A stretch of DNA of 64,000 bases from Pseudomonas sp. GM41(2012) (lineage in GTDB: Bacteria > Pseudomonadota > Gammaproteobacteria > Pseudomonadales > Pseudomonadaceae). The stretch covers positions 186,001-250,000 of the forward strand of contig NZ_AKJN02000002.1 in the NCBI RefSeq assembly GCF_000282315.2, written 5' to 3'. Made by a program: the position numbers and the translations under genes. The notes under the pieces are model-generated. The model saw only the letters and a list, made by a program, of their open reading frames with translations, made no database searches and was not told the origin of the DNA. Shown piece after piece: positions 38,243 to 47,902 of this stretch; positions within the stretch are counted from its first letter, which is position 1; each line of letters starts with the position of its first letter.

Positions 38243-39046
38243 TTATGCGTTGTAGTGTTTCTCGCCCCAGGCCAGCAGGCCTTGCAGCAATTCCTTGAGC
38301 ACCACCTGCGTCGGCGCCGCCAGGTCCGGGCGATAACGGAATGGCTCGAACTCTTCCATGTACGTGCACTGGCCCAACTCCAGTTGCACCGCATGGATAT
38401 TCTCGGCCGGATTGCCGTAATGCCGGGTGATGTGGCCGCCCTTGAAGCGACCGTTCAGCACATGGCTGTAATCGCCGTGGCGCGCGCAGATGGCTTCCAG
38501 CTGAGTGGCCAACTGTGGATCGCAACTGGCGCCGTTGAAGGTACCGAGGTTGAAGTCCGGCAGTTTGCCGTCGAACAGGTGCGGGATGATCGAGCGGATC
38601 GAGTGCGCATCGAACAGCAGCGCGTAGCCGAACTCGGCTTTCAATCTCGCCAGTTCCTGCTGCAAGGTCGTGTGATACGGCGTCCAGATCTGCTCCAGGT
38701 AAGTCGCGCGCTCTGCGGCCGATGGCTCATGCCCTTCGCGGAACAACGGAATACCGTCGAACAGTGTCGCCGGGTACAGACCGGTGGTCGCGCCGGCATA
38801 CAACGGCTTGTCGTCAGACGGTCGATTCAGGTCGATGACAAAACGCGAGTACTCGGCGGCCAAGGTGCTGGAGCCCAGCTCGGCAGCAAATTCGTAAAGC
38901 TGCGGAATATGCCAGTCGGTGTCCGGCAGGCTTTTCGCGTCGGGGATCAACCCGGCTTCGACCGTCGGGGTCAGGCGCAGGCCGGCGTGGGGCATGCTGA
39001 TCAGCAGCGGTACACGACCTTGTTTGAAGTTCAGAACCTTATCCAC
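38243..39046 (-). CDS. hutG: N-formylglutamate deformylase
   Basis: A 267-aa hydrolase for the last step of the five-step histidine pathway: N-formylglutamate to glutamate and formate. It starts MDKVLNFKQGRVPLLISMPH. The SMPHAG and LLFDAHSIRS segments hold putative metal ligands, and FKGGHITRHYGNP is a family block. Together with HutF it shows that this organism uses the formate-releasing branch rather than formiminoglutamase. It is the last gene of the hut operon, 10 nt after hutI. Confidence 0.95.
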   Translation of the reverse strand: MDKVLNFKQGRVPLLISMPHAGLRLTPTVEAGLIPDAKSLPDTDWHIPQLYEFAAELGSSTLAAEYSRFVIDLNRPSDDKPLYAGATTGLYPATLFDGIPLFREGHEPSAAERATYLEQIWTPYHTTLQQELARLKAEFGYALLFDAHSIRSIIPHLFDGKLPDFNLGTFNGASCDPQLATQLEAICARHGDYSHVLNGRFKGGHITRHYGNPAENIHAVQLELGQCTYMEEFEPFRYRPDLAAPTQVVLKELLQGLLAWGEKHYNA

Positions 39047-39056
39047 AACTGTTCTC

Positions 39057-40262
39057 CTAAATGCTCACTTCAACGCCGTGACGCACGACGCGTTTTTCCA
39101 GGTCACCGCCCAGCCAGTACGACAGGTCGGCCGGACGATCGATTTGCCAGGCGACGAAATCTGCACACTTGCCGACTTCCAGCGAACCGTGGGTTTCAGC
39201 CATGCCCAGCGCCGTAGCGGCATGAATCGTTGCACCCGCCAAGGCTTCTTCCGGGGTCATGCGGAAACAGGTGCACGCCATGTTCAGCATCAAACGCAAC
39301 GACAGTGCTGGTGAGGTGCCTGGGTTGAGGTCGCTGGCGATGGCGATTTTCACGCCGTGTTTGCGCAGCGCCTCCATCGGCGGCAATTGGGTTTCCCGCA
39401 GGAAGTAGAAGGCGCCGGGCAGCAACACCGCGACGGTGCCGGACTTGGCCATGGCGATGGCGTCGTCTTCGGTCATGAATTCCAGGTGGTCGGCCGACAG
39501 TGCGTGGTAACGCGCGGCCAGACTCGAACCATGCAACGACGACAACTGTTCGGCGTGCAGCTTCACCGGCAAACCGAGCTGCTGCGCGGTGATGAACACC
39601 CGCTCGACCTGCGCTGGCGAAAACGCTAGGTATTCGCAGAACGCGTCCACCGCATCCACCAGTCCTTCGGCGGCCAGGGCCGGGAGCATCTCGGCGCAGA
39701 TGTGATCGATGTAGTCGTCGGCACGGTCCGCGTATTCCGGCGGCAAGGCGTGAGCGGCCAGGCAAGTGCTGCGCACGCTGACCGGGAGCTCGGCGCCGAG
39801 ACGGCGGATGACCCGCAGGATCTTGCGTTCGCTGGCCAGGTCCAGGCCGTAGCCGGATTTCATTTCGACCGTAGTCACGCCGTCGCGCATCAGGCTCTTC
39901 AGACGCTTGGCGGCGCTGGCGAACAGTTCATCTTCAGTGGCCGCGCGAGTGGCGCGCACGGTGCTGGCGATGCCACCACCGGCCGCTGCGATTTCTGCAT
40001 AGCTGACGCCTTGCAGACGCTGTTCGAATTCACCGCTGCGGTTACCGCCGAACACCGTGTGGGTGTGGCAGTCGATCAGGCCCGGCGTCACCCAGGCCCC
40101 TTTAAGATCATTGACTGCCGGGTACTCGCCCGCCGGCAGTTCAGCGCGTGGGCCGATCCACTCAATGTGCGCTCCTGACGTCACGATGGCCGCATCCTCG
40201 ATGATCGAGTAGGCGCCTTGCGCCATGGTTGCGACGTGGCAGTGTTGCCAGAGAGTTTTCAT
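39057..40262 (-). CDS. hutI: Imidazolonepropionase
   Basis: A 401-aa amidohydrolase for the third step: imidazolonepropionate to N-formimidoyl-glutamate. The metal-binding [12 protein letters not shown] motif lies at about 64-75, with further ligand His residues in KLHAEQLSS and the conserved [14 protein letters not shown] late in the barrel. It starts [20 protein letters not shown] and lies 17 nt after hutT. Confidence 0.96.
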   Translation of the reverse strand: MKTLWQHCHVATMAQGAYSIIEDAAIVTSGAHIEWIGPRAELPAGEYPAVNDLKGAWVTPGLIDCHTHTVFGGNRSGEFEQRLQGVSYAEIAAAGGGIASTVRATRAATEDELFASAAKRLKSLMRDGVTTVEMKSGYGLDLASERKILRVIRRLGAELPVSVRSTCLAAHALPPEYADRADDYIDHICAEMLPALAAEGLVDAVDAFCEYLAFSPAQVERVFITAQQLGLPVKLHAEQLSSLHGSSLAARYHALSADHLEFMTEDDAIAMAKSGTVAVLLPGAFYFLRETQLPPMEALRKHGVKIAIASDLNPGTSPALSLRLMLNMACTCFRMTPEEALAGATIHAATALGMAETHGSLEVGKCADFVAWQIDRPADLSYWLGGDLEKRVVRHGVEVSI

Positions 40263-40279
40263 CCGTGGCCTCCGTTAGG

Positions 40280-41689
40280 TTATCGATGAGAAAAAGAAGG
40301 TTCCCGCTCCACCGGTACTGCCTTCCCTGCCGCCGGTTTCACCCACGTCAGGTAGGCCAGCACCAGCAATACAATCCAGACCACGCCGACGATCAGAGCC
40401 GCCTGGGTGTCCGGGAAATAGCCCAGCACGCCAAAGATGAACAGCATGAAGGCAATCGCCGCCATCGGCGCATAGGGCCAGAACGGCACCGGGAATTTCA
40501 GTTGGGCGACCTGCTCGGCACTCATGGAGCGACGCATGGCCACTTGAGTGAACAGAATCATCAACCAGACCCATACAGTGGCGAAGGTCGCGATGGACGC
40601 GATCAACAGAAATACGTTTTCCGGAATCAGGTAGTTCAGCAGCACGCCCAACAGCAACGCGACACTCATCACCACGACCGTCATCCATGGCACGCCATTG
40701 CGCGACAAGCGGGCAAAGCCCTTGGGCGCATGCCCTTGTTGGGCCAGACCGTACATCATGCGGCCAGCGCCGAAGATGTCACTGTTGATCGCCGACACCG
40801 CCGCCGAGATCACCACGATATTGAGGATGGTCGCCGCCGAGCTGATCCCCAGGTTGTCGAAAATCTGCACGAATGGGCTGCCTTGGCTGCCGATCTGCTG
40901 CCATGGAAAGATCGACATCAACACGAACATCGTCAGCACGTAGAACAGCAAGATACGCAACGGTACGGCATTGATCGCCCTGGGCAGGACGCGTTGCGGG
41001 TCTTTGGCTTCACCGGCGGTGACGCCGATGATTTCAATGCCGCCAAACGCAAACATCACCACCGCAAACGAAGCGATCAGGCCGCCCACACCATTAGGCA
41101 TGAAGCCGCCATGGCTCCAGAGATTGCTGATGTCGGTCGCCTGGGCACCCGGCGCGGTGCTGATGCCGAACAGCATGATGCCGAAGCCACCGAGGATCAT
41201 CGCGACGATGGCCGCGACCTTGAGCAGCGACAGCCAGAACTCCATTTCACCGAAGACTTTGACGTTGCACAGGTTCAGGCCGCCGACCACCGAAACGATG
41301 CCCAGTACCCAGATCCAGCGGGCGACTTCCGGAAACCAGAAGCCCATGTAAATACCGAATGCGGTGACGTCGGCCATGCCGACGATGACCATTTCAAACG
41401 CGTAGGTCCAACCGAGGATGAAGCCCGCCATCGGCCCAAGATAAGTGCTGGCGTAGTGACCGAAAGAGCCGGCCACCGGGTTGTGCACCGCCATCTCGCC
41501 GAGGGCGCGCATGACCATGAACACCGCCGCGCCACCGATCAGGTAAGCGAGCAGGACCGCAGGCCCGGCCATTTGAATGGCCGAGGCAGAACCGTAAAAC
41601 AGCCCGGTGCCGATCGCCGACCCCAGCGCCATGAAGCGAATATGTCGGGCAGAGAGCCCGCGTTTCAAACCCTTTTCTGACTGTTGCAT
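40280..41689 (-). CDS. hutT: Histidine permease of the APC family
   Basis: A 469-aa inner-membrane amino-acid permease with about 12 spans. [20 protein letters not shown] at the N-terminus is the classical AAT-family signature, and the GLxxRH-GxGIGxG substrate region is intact. Location between hutH and hutI makes histidine the likely substrate, as shown for HutT in other pseudomonads. REPIN sequences lie in the 110-nt gap from hutH. Confidence 0.92.
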   Translation of the reverse strand: MQQSEKGLKRGLSARHIRFMALGSAIGTGLFYGSASAIQMAGPAVLLAYLIGGAAVFMVMRALGEMAVHNPVAGSFGHYASTYLGPMAGFILGWTYAFEMVIVGMADVTAFGIYMGFWFPEVARWIWVLGIVSVVGGLNLCNVKVFGEMEFWLSLLKVAAIVAMILGGFGIMLFGISTAPGAQATDISNLWSHGGFMPNGVGGLIASFAVVMFAFGGIEIIGVTAGEAKDPQRVLPRAINAVPLRILLFYVLTMFVLMSIFPWQQIGSQGSPFVQIFDNLGISSAATILNIVVISAAVSAINSDIFGAGRMMYGLAQQGHAPKGFARLSRNGVPWMTVVVMSVALLLGVLLNYLIPENVFLLIASIATFATVWVWLMILFTQVAMRRSMSAEQVAQLKFPVPFWPYAPMAAIAFMLFIFGVLGYFPDTQAALIVGVVWIVLLVLAYLTWVKPAAGKAVPVEREPSFSHR

Positions 41690-41725
41690 TGCTCGTCCTT
41701 ATTTATTCTTATTCGACGCTAAATC

Positions 41726-41794
41726 GAATCGCGAGCAGGCTCGCTCCCACATCAGATTGCGTAAACCCTGTGGGAGCGAGCCTGCTCGCGATGG
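41726..41794. repeat. REPIN (tail-out) between hutH and hutT
   Basis: ATCGCGAGCAGGCTCGCTCC... and mirror with a short 18-nt centre, inside the hut operon. Confidence 0.85.
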
Positions 41795-41799
41795 GGACA

Positions 41800-43332
41800 T
41801 TACAGGCTCGGCAGCAACTTCGCCGTGACCAGCTCATTCAGGCAACGCGTCGCCAACAACTCGCTCGCCGCATTGATGTCCGGCGCGAAGAAACGGTCTT
41901 TCTCATAGAACGGCACTTCGGCACGCAGGATGGCACGAGCCTTTTCCAGTTTCGTCGAGGTCTTCAGACCTTCACGCAGGTCGAGGCCCTGAGCCGCCGC
42001 CAACCATTCAACCGCCAGAACACCACGAGTGTTTTCGGCCATTTCCCACAGACGCTTGCCGGCAGCCGGCGCCATGGAAACGTGGTCTTCCTGGTTTGCG
42101 GAAGTCGGCAGGCTGTCCACCGAGTGCGGATGGGACAGCGCTTTGTTCTCGCTGGCCAGTGCCGCAGCAGTCACCTGGGCGATCATGAAGCCGGAGTTCA
42201 CGCCGCCATTGGCCACCAGGAACGGCGGCAGTTGCGACATGTGCTTGTCCATCATCAGCGAGATACGACGCTCGCTCAGGGAACCGATTTCAGCGATGGC
42301 CAAGGCCATGTTGTCGGCAGCCATGGCGACCGGTTCGGCGTGGAAGTTACCGCCGGAGATCACGTCGCCTTCAGCGGCGAATACCAGCGGGTTGTCCGAA
42401 ACGGCGTTGGCTTCGATGGCGAGCACTTCGGCAGCCTGACGGAACTGAGTCAGGCAGGCGCCCATGACTTGCGGCTGGCAGCGCAGGGAGTACGGGTCCT
42501 GGACTTTTTCGCAGTTTTGGTGCGAGTCGGACACTTCGCTACGCTCGCCCAGCAGATCGCGGTAAGCGGCAGCGGCGTCGATCTGGCCTTTCTGGCCACG
42601 AGCGGCGTGGATGCGGGCGTCGAACGGCGAGCGCGAGCCCAATACCGCTTCAACCGTCATGCCACCAATGGCCAGGGCCCCGGCGAACAGGTCTTCGCCT
42701 TCGAACAGACCACGCAGCGCGTAAGCGGTGGACACCTGAGTACCGTTGAGCAGCGCCAGACCTTCTTTGGCCGCCAGGGTCAGCGGGGTCAGACCGGCCA
42801 CTTTCAGTGCTTCGGTGGCTTCCATCCACTCGCCTTTGTAGCGAGCCTTGCCTTCGCCCAGCAGCACCAGCGACATGTGGGCCAAAGGCGCCAGGTCACC
42901 GGATGCACCGACCGAACCCTTCAATGGAATGTGCGGGTAAACCTCGGCATTGATCAGAGCGATCAGTGCGTCGATCACGACGCGACGAATGCCGGAGAAA
43001 CCACGGCTCAGGCTGTTGACCTTGAGCACCATGACCAGTCGAACCAGCGCGTCGCTGATCGGCTCGCCAACACCGGCAGCGTGGGACAAAACGAGCGAGC
43101 GCTGGAGGTTTTCCAGGTCTTCGCTGGCGATACGGGTCGAAGCCAGCAGACCGAAACCGGTGTTGATGCCATAAGCGGTGCGGTTCTCGGCGAGGATCTG
43201 TTCCACGCAGGCAACGCTGGCTTCGATCTGGGCCGAGGCACTGTTGTCGAGGGTGATTTTGACCGGTTGCTGATAAACATCACGCAGTTGGGCAAGGCTC
43301 AGTTGGCCGGGAATAAGGTTTAACGCAGTCAT
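41800..43332 (-). CDS. hutH: Histidine ammonia-lyase
   Basis: A 510-aa enzyme that converts histidine to urocanate, the first step. The start at [20 protein letters not shown] has GGAG 9 nt upstream; 33 further in-frame codons are not used. The MIO cofactor triad Ala143-Ser144-Gly145 is present ([15 protein letters not shown]), and the active-site residues Tyr54, Asn196, Gln278, Tyr281, Arg284, Phe330 and the Glu of NQEDHVSM are all intact (numbers are one higher than in the P. putida enzyme). This is the functional lyase, in contrast with the gene that precedes it in the operon. Confidence 0.97.
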   Translation of the reverse strand: MTALNLIPGQLSLAQLRDVYQQPVKITLDNSASAQIEASVACVEQILAENRTAYGINTGFGLLASTRIASEDLENLQRSLVLSHAAGVGEPISDALVRLVMVLKVNSLSRGFSGIRRVVIDALIALINAEVYPHIPLKGSVGASGDLAPLAHMSLVLLGEGKARYKGEWMEATEALKVAGLTPLTLAAKEGLALLNGTQVSTAYALRGLFEGEDLFAGALAIGGMTVEAVLGSRSPFDARIHAARGQKGQIDAAAAYRDLLGERSEVSDSHQNCEKVQDPYSLRCQPQVMGACLTQFRQAAEVLAIEANAVSDNPLVFAAEGDVISGGNFHAEPVAMAADNMALAIAEIGSLSERRISLMMDKHMSQLPPFLVANGGVNSGFMIAQVTAAALASENKALSHPHSVDSLPTSANQEDHVSMAPAAGKRLWEMAENTRGVLAVEWLAAAQGLDLREGLKTSTKLEKARAILRAEVPFYEKDRFFAPDINAASELLATRCLNELVTAKLLPSL

Positions 43333-43447
43333 TTCGTGCTCCTTTTGAGAGTTTGTCATTAACTCACCAGACGCTCCGGAGATATCCGTTGTCCGTCGCG
43401 TCTCGCCTTCTGGGGAGCCGCGCCTTGGCACGCTGGTGTGGTGGAAA

Positions 43448-44971
43448 TCAGTTCAGGTTCGGTAACACTTTGTGCAGCAAAATCGGGTCTTTCAAAACGG
43501 CGGCGGCACTGGCGATGTCCGGTGCCAACCAGCGGTCCTGATCGTAGGCCGGGACTCGCTCACGCAGCAGACGCCAGGCTGTATTGGTGCCTGCGCCGAA
43601 GCGTTGTTCCTTGAGAAATTCAAATGCCTGAGCCGCCAGCAAATACTCGATGGCGAGGATCTGCGTGCAGTTTTCCAGCGCGCGATGCAGCTTCAACGCG
43701 GCGTTGGTGCCCATGCTCAGGTGATCTTCCTGCAGGCCTGAGGTGACGTAGTTGTCGAGTACCGCCGGTTGCGCCAACTGGCGGTTTTCCGCACACAGCG
43801 AAGCGGCGACGTACTGGACGATCATCATTCCGGAGTTCACCCCCGGATTGGCCACCAGGAATGCCGGCAAACCGCTGACATGCGGGTTGATCAAGCGGTC
43901 CAGACGACGTTCGGCGATGGAGCCGATTTCAGCCATGGCGATGGCCAGCAAATCCGCCGCCAAGGCCACGGATTGACCGTGCGGGTTGGCTTGGGACATC
44001 ACGCGGAAGTCGTCCGGCGTACCCAGCAACATCGGGTTGTCGGTGACGGAGTTGAGTTCGGTTTCGATCTGCTTTTTCGCGTGCTCAAGCTGATCGCGAG
44101 CGGCGCCATGGACTTGCGGAATCGAGCGAATGCTCAACGCATCCTGAGTGCGAATACCTTTGCTGCTGGCGATCACTTCACTGCCATCGAGCAACGCACG
44201 CAGGTTGATGCCGACTTGCTGCATGCCTGGATGCGGTTTGAGCGCGATGATCTCGGCATCGAACGCGGCAATCTGACCGCGCTGGGCTTCGAAGCTCATG
44301 GCACCGATCACGTCGGCCCATTGCAGCAGACGCGTCGCGTCGGCGAGTGCCAGGCAGCTGAAGCCGGACATGCACGGCGTGCCGTTGACCAGGCACAAGC
44401 CATCTTTGGCGCCCAGCTGAACCGGCTGCAGACCTTCTTCGGCCAGCGCCTGCTGCGCGGAAACGATCTGCCCGCGATAGCTGACATTGCCGACACCCAG
44501 CAGCGCAATGCTGATGTGGGCCATGTGGGTCAGGTAACCCACCGAACCCTGGGACGGCACTTGCGGGGTGATGCCGCGATTGAGCAGCGCCAACAGGGCT
44601 TCGACCACCCGGCGATGAATGCCGGATTTGCCGTGGCTGTAGTTGCGAATGGCGGCGCAGAGAATTGCGCGGGTCTGTTCGTCGGCCAATGGTGCGCCGA
44701 CGCCACAGGCGTGACTGAGCAGGGTGTTGCGCGACAATTGGCTGAGTTGCTCGTCTTTGAGCGAGACATTGCACAGCGCGCCGAGGCCGGTGTTGACGCC
44801 ATAGGCGCGCTCGCCGCTGACGACGATGCGCTGGACGATCGCCTGGGCATTTTCGATCCGCGCCCAGACCTGTGGTGACAGCTCAAGCTGTGCGCCATGG
44901 CGGGCGACGGCAACCACATCCTGCCAACGCAACGGGGCGTCGGCGATAACGATTTTTTCAGCCTGGGACAT
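43448..44971 (-). CDS. HutH paralogue lacking the MIO triad (aromatic amino-acid lyase-like)
   Basis: A 507-aa protein of the histidine/phenylalanine ammonia-lyase family. The start at [20 protein letters not shown] follows GAGG with 6 nt spacing. Where HutH has [15 protein letters not shown] it has [12 protein letters not shown]: the Ala-Ser-Gly that cyclises to the MIO cofactor is missing, with a net 3-residue deletion. Other differences at aligned active-site positions are Tyr281 to Leu279 and Phe330 to Pro330, while the equivalents of Tyr54, Asn196, Gln278, Arg284 and the QEDH Glu remain. The frame is fully open, so it is a maintained gene and not a pseudogene. P. fluorescens SBW25 is known to carry two hutH genes, only one of which is needed for histidine growth. 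Confidence 0.9.
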   Translation of the reverse strand: MSQAEKIVIADAPLRWQDVVAVARHGAQLELSPQVWARIENAQAIVQRIVVSGERAYGVNTGLGALCNVSLKDEQLSQLSRNTLLSHACGVGAPLADEQTRAILCAAIRNYSHGKSGIHRRVVEALLALLNRGITPQVPSQGSVGYLTHMAHISIALLGVGNVSYRGQIVSAQQALAEEGLQPVQLGAKDGLCLVNGTPCMSGFSCLALADATRLLQWADVIGAMSFEAQRGQIAAFDAEIIALKPHPGMQQVGINLRALLDGSEVIASSKGIRTQDALSIRSIPQVHGAARDQLEHAKKQIETELNSVTDNPMLLGTPDDFRVMSQANPHGQSVALAADLLAIAMAEIGSIAERRLDRLINPHVSGLPAFLVANPGVNSGMMIVQYVAASLCAENRQLAQPAVLDNYVTSGLQEDHLSMGTNAALKLHRALENCTQILAIEYLLAAQAFEFLKEQRFGAGTNTAWRLLRERVPAYDQDRWLAPDIASAAAVLKDPILLHKVLPNLN

Positions 44972-45018
44972 CTTCAACCTCGTGCGTACAACTTGAATAT
45001 TGATGCAGCTTTGCCGAC

Positions 45019-45092
45019 GCTATCGCGAGCAAGCTTTGCTCCTACGGGGTTTCACCGCGGACCTGTAGGAGCAAGGCTTGCCCGCGATGAGG
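45019..45092. repeat. REPIN (tail-out) between hutV and the hutH paralogue
   Basis: CTATCGCGAGCAAGCTTTGC... and mirrored CTGTAGGAGCAAGGCTTGCC, inside the hut operon. Confidence 0.8.
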
Positions 45093-45115
45093 CCAGCAAA
45101 GTCACTGCAAATCTC

Positions 45116-45946
45116 TTAAACCACCGCAGCCCGACGCTGTACGAACCGGTCCACATACTCATCCGCCGGCGAATGCAGGATCTCTCTTGGCGTACCCACC
45201 TGAATCAGGCGGCCATCCTTGAGAATCGCAATGCGGTTGCCGATGCGCACGGCCTCGTCGAGGTCGTGGGTGATGAAGACGATGGTCTTGTGCAGAGTCT
45301 TTTGCAGCTCCAGCAACTGGTCCTGCATTTCCGCGCGAATCAGCGGGTCGAGGGCGCTGAAGGCTTCGTCCATCAGGATGATGTCGGTGTCCGCCGCCAA
45401 GGCGCGAGCCAGGCCCACACGCTGACGCATGCCGCCCGAGAGCTGATGCGGGTATTTGTTTTCGTAGCCCTTGAGGCCCACGGTGTTGATCCAGTGCAAC
45501 GCGCGCTCGGAGCACATTTGCTTGGTCTCGCCACGCACTTTCAGGCCGTAGGCGACGTTATCCACCACGGTCTTGTGCGGCAGCAGGCCAAAGCTCTGGA
45601 ACACCATGCTGATCTTGTGTCGGCGAAATTCGCGCAGGGCTTCCATGTCGTATTGCAGGATGTCCACGCCGTCCACCAGGATCGCGCCGCTGGTCGGGTC
45701 GATCAGGCGATTGAAGTGGCGCACCAGCGTCGACTTGCCGGAACCCGACAGGCCCATGATCACGAAGATCTCGCCGGTGCCGATGCTCAGGGACAAGTCG
45801 TTCACGCCGACCACACAGCCGGTTTCGGACAGCACCTGATCCTTGGTTTTGCCCTGGCCGATCATGGCCAGCGCATCCTTGGAACGGTTGCCGAAAATCT
45901 TGAAGACGTTTTTGACTTCGATCTTGCTGATGGCTTCGTTGTTCAT
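45116..45946 (-). CDS. hutV: Histidine ABC transporter ATP-binding protein
   Basis: A 276-aa ATPase of the ProV/OpuAA class but lacking the C-terminal CBS pair. It shows Walker A GLSGSGKST, signature LSGGMRQRVGLARALA, Walker B DIILMDEAFSALDPL and a switch His in ITHDLDEA. It energises import with HutW and HutX; homologues in Sinorhizobium and Pseudomonas take up histidine. The ATG overlaps the hutW stop by 4 nt. Confidence 0.92.
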   Translation of the reverse strand: MNNEAISKIEVKNVFKIFGNRSKDALAMIGQGKTKDQVLSETGCVVGVNDLSLSIGTGEIFVIMGLSGSGKSTLVRHFNRLIDPTSGAILVDGVDILQYDMEALREFRRHKISMVFQSFGLLPHKTVVDNVAYGLKVRGETKQMCSERALHWINTVGLKGYENKYPHQLSGGMRQRVGLARALAADTDIILMDEAFSALDPLIRAEMQDQLLELQKTLHKTIVFITHDLDEAVRIGNRIAILKDGRLIQVGTPREILHSPADEYVDRFVQRRAAVV

Positions 45947-46794
45947 TTGCTCACCTCATGCCGTGCCCGACCATACGCCTGAGTAATACGGTCGATAACC
46001 ACTGCCAGAATCACGATCGCCAGACCCGCCTCAAGACCACGTCCGACGTTGAGGGTCTGAATCCCCACCAACACGTCCTCACCCAAGCCACGGGCACCGA
46101 TCATCGAGGCAATCACTACCATCGACAGGGCCATCATGGTGGTCTGGTTAATCCCGGCCATGATGCTCGGCAGGGCCAGCGGAAGTTGCACACCAAACAG
46201 TTGCTGCCAGCGGTTGGCACCGAAGGCGTTGATCGCTTCCATCACTTCGCCGTCGACCTGGCGGATACCCAGATCAGTCAGGCGGATCAGCGGTGGTGCG
46301 GCGTAGATTACGGTGGCGAAAATCGCCGGGACCTTGCCCAGGCCAAACAACATCAGCACCGGGATCAGGTACACGAAACTCGGCATGGTCTGCATGATGT
46401 CCAGCAGCGGCATCAAGAACGAACGCAGGCGATTGCTGCGTGCCGAAAGAATGCCCAGCGGAATGCCGATCATCACCGAAATGATGGTCGCCACCATCAT
46501 CAGCGCCAGGGTTTGCATCAGCTTGTCCCAGAGGCCGACCGCGCCCACCAGGAACAGCAAGCCTACGATCACGGCGGTGGTCACGACTTTGCGGGTCGCG
46601 TGCCAGGCAACGCCCGCCACGATCGCCAGCATCAGCCACCAGGGCGCCGCACGCAGCAGCCCTTCAAGATTGACGATGGCCCACAACAGGGTGTCGGAGA
46701 TGCTGCGGAACACATCGCCGTAGTTGGTGACCAGTGAATCGACCCAACTGTTGACCCAGTCGGCGATGGAAAAGGTAAAGCTTTCGGGAAACAT
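45943..46794 (-). CDS. hutW: Histidine ABC transporter permease
   Basis: A 283-aa inner-membrane permease of the ProW/OpuAB type. After an N-terminal region with an early span come about five spans of the permease core; the coupling segment EAINAFGANRWQQLFGVQLP contacts HutV. It starts MFPESFTFSIADWVNSWVDS. It is coupled to hutV by a 4-nt overlap and separated from hutX by 70 nt holding a hairpin. Confidence 0.92.
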   Translation of the reverse strand: MFPESFTFSIADWVNSWVDSLVTNYGDVFRSISDTLLWAIVNLEGLLRAAPWWLMLAIVAGVAWHATRKVVTTAVIVGLLFLVGAVGLWDKLMQTLALMMVATIISVMIGIPLGILSARSNRLRSFLMPLLDIMQTMPSFVYLIPVLMLFGLGKVPAIFATVIYAAPPLIRLTDLGIRQVDGEVMEAINAFGANRWQQLFGVQLPLALPSIMAGINQTTMMALSMVVIASMIGARGLGEDVLVGIQTLNVGRGLEAGLAIVILAVVIDRITQAYGRARHEVSK

Positions 46795-46828
46795 AAGAGA
46801 CTCTCAATCAAGGGGTTGCGATCAAGCA

Positions 46829-46853
46829 CCGGACTGCCGTTGCCGGCAGTCGG
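46829..46853 (-). promoter_or_regulatory. Hairpin between hutX and hutW
   Basis: ACTGCCG-TTGC-CGGCAGT with flanking CCG/CGG pairs (one bulge) forms a 10-bp stem without a T run. This type of hairpin after a binding-protein gene often protects the upstream mRNA and lowers expression of the downstream membrane components. Confidence 0.55.
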
Positions 46854-46864
46854 AGAAGCTCGAC

Positions 46865-47833
46865 CTACAAGGCCGCGTCGATCTTTTTGGCTGCGTCTTC
46901 GCTCACCCATGCGTGCCAGACTTCAGGATGTTCCTTCAAGAAGATCTTGGCCAGTTTTGGTGACTCGATTCGCTCTTTGGCCATGCGCCCGAGGTTCTGG
47001 TTGAGCAGGTCGATTGGCAGGTTGACCTTTTCCAGCACAGCCACCAGTTCCGGGGCTTGCTCGTGGAAGGTCTTGGACAGGCCGACCTTGATGGTCACGC
47101 TCTTGTCCACGCCTGGTTTTTCTTCGAGTTTCACCAGATCAACCTGGCCCATCAGCGGGGTTGGCGACCAGTAGTAGAACAGGATCGGCTCGCCACGTTT
47201 GTAGCTCGACAGCACCGCGGCATCCAGCGCCGGGCCGGTGCCCGGACGGAAGTTGGTGTAGGTGCTTTCCAGGCCGTAGCTTTTCAGCATTTCGCTGTTA
47301 TCCAGCTCACAGGTCCAGCCGGCCGGGCAGTTATAGAAACGGCCCTTGGATGGCTCTTCCTGATCCTTGAACACTGCAGCGTATTTACCCAGATCGGCGA
47401 TCGCTTTCAGGTCCGGGGCTTTAGGCTCCAGCTTACGCTTGGCGTCGCCTTCGATCACGTAACGCGGCACGTACCAGCCTTCGACAGCACCCACGACAGG
47501 CGCGCCGACACCGACAACTTTGCCGGCCTTCTCAGCCTTGTTCCAGACTTCGCTACGGCCGACCCACTCTTCGGCGAAGATTTGAATATCGTTGCTGCTC
47601 AGGGCGTTTTCCATGGTGATGGAGTTGCCCGGCAGGCTGTCGGTCTTGCAGTCGTAGCCTTTCTCCAACACGACTTGCAGCACGTCGGTCAGCAGCATGG
47701 CGCTTTCCCAGTTCAAACCGGCAAATTTCACCGGTTTGCCCGACTCGCACCAACCCGCCGCCTGAGTGGCGCCGGCGCTGGCCAGCAGGCCCATGGAAAG
47801 CAATGTGGTCAGCAGGGTCTTGTTCGATTTCAT
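46865..47833 (-). CDS. hutX: Histidine ABC transporter binding protein
   Basis: A 322-aa periplasmic binding protein of the OpuAC family. The start at MKSNKTLLTTLLSMGLLASA has GGAG upstream; a signal peptide is cleaved near TQA. The mature protein has GKPVKFAGLNWESAMLLTDV and IQIFAEEWVGRSEVWNKAEK, and four Cys including the NCPAGWTCELD pair that may form a disulphide. Context with hutW and hutV in the hut operon makes histidine or urocanate the likely ligand. Confidence 0.92.
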   Translation of the reverse strand: MKSNKTLLTTLLSMGLLASAGATQAAGWCESGKPVKFAGLNWESAMLLTDVLQVVLEKGYDCKTDSLPGNSITMENALSSNDIQIFAEEWVGRSEVWNKAEKAGKVVGVGAPVVGAVEGWYVPRYVIEGDAKRKLEPKAPDLKAIADLGKYAAVFKDQEEPSKGRFYNCPAGWTCELDNSEMLKSYGLESTYTNFRPGTGPALDAAVLSSYKRGEPILFYYWSPTPLMGQVDLVKLEEKPGVDKSVTIKVGLSKTFHEQAPELVAVLEKVNLPIDLLNQNLGRMAKERIESPKLAKIFLKEHPEVWHAWVSEDAAKKIDAAL

Positions 47834-47902
47834 TGTAGTGACGCTCCTAATCATGAGTTGGCTTACGGCAGTCAAGAGGCATCCAGCCCTGTCCACGTCC
47901 AA

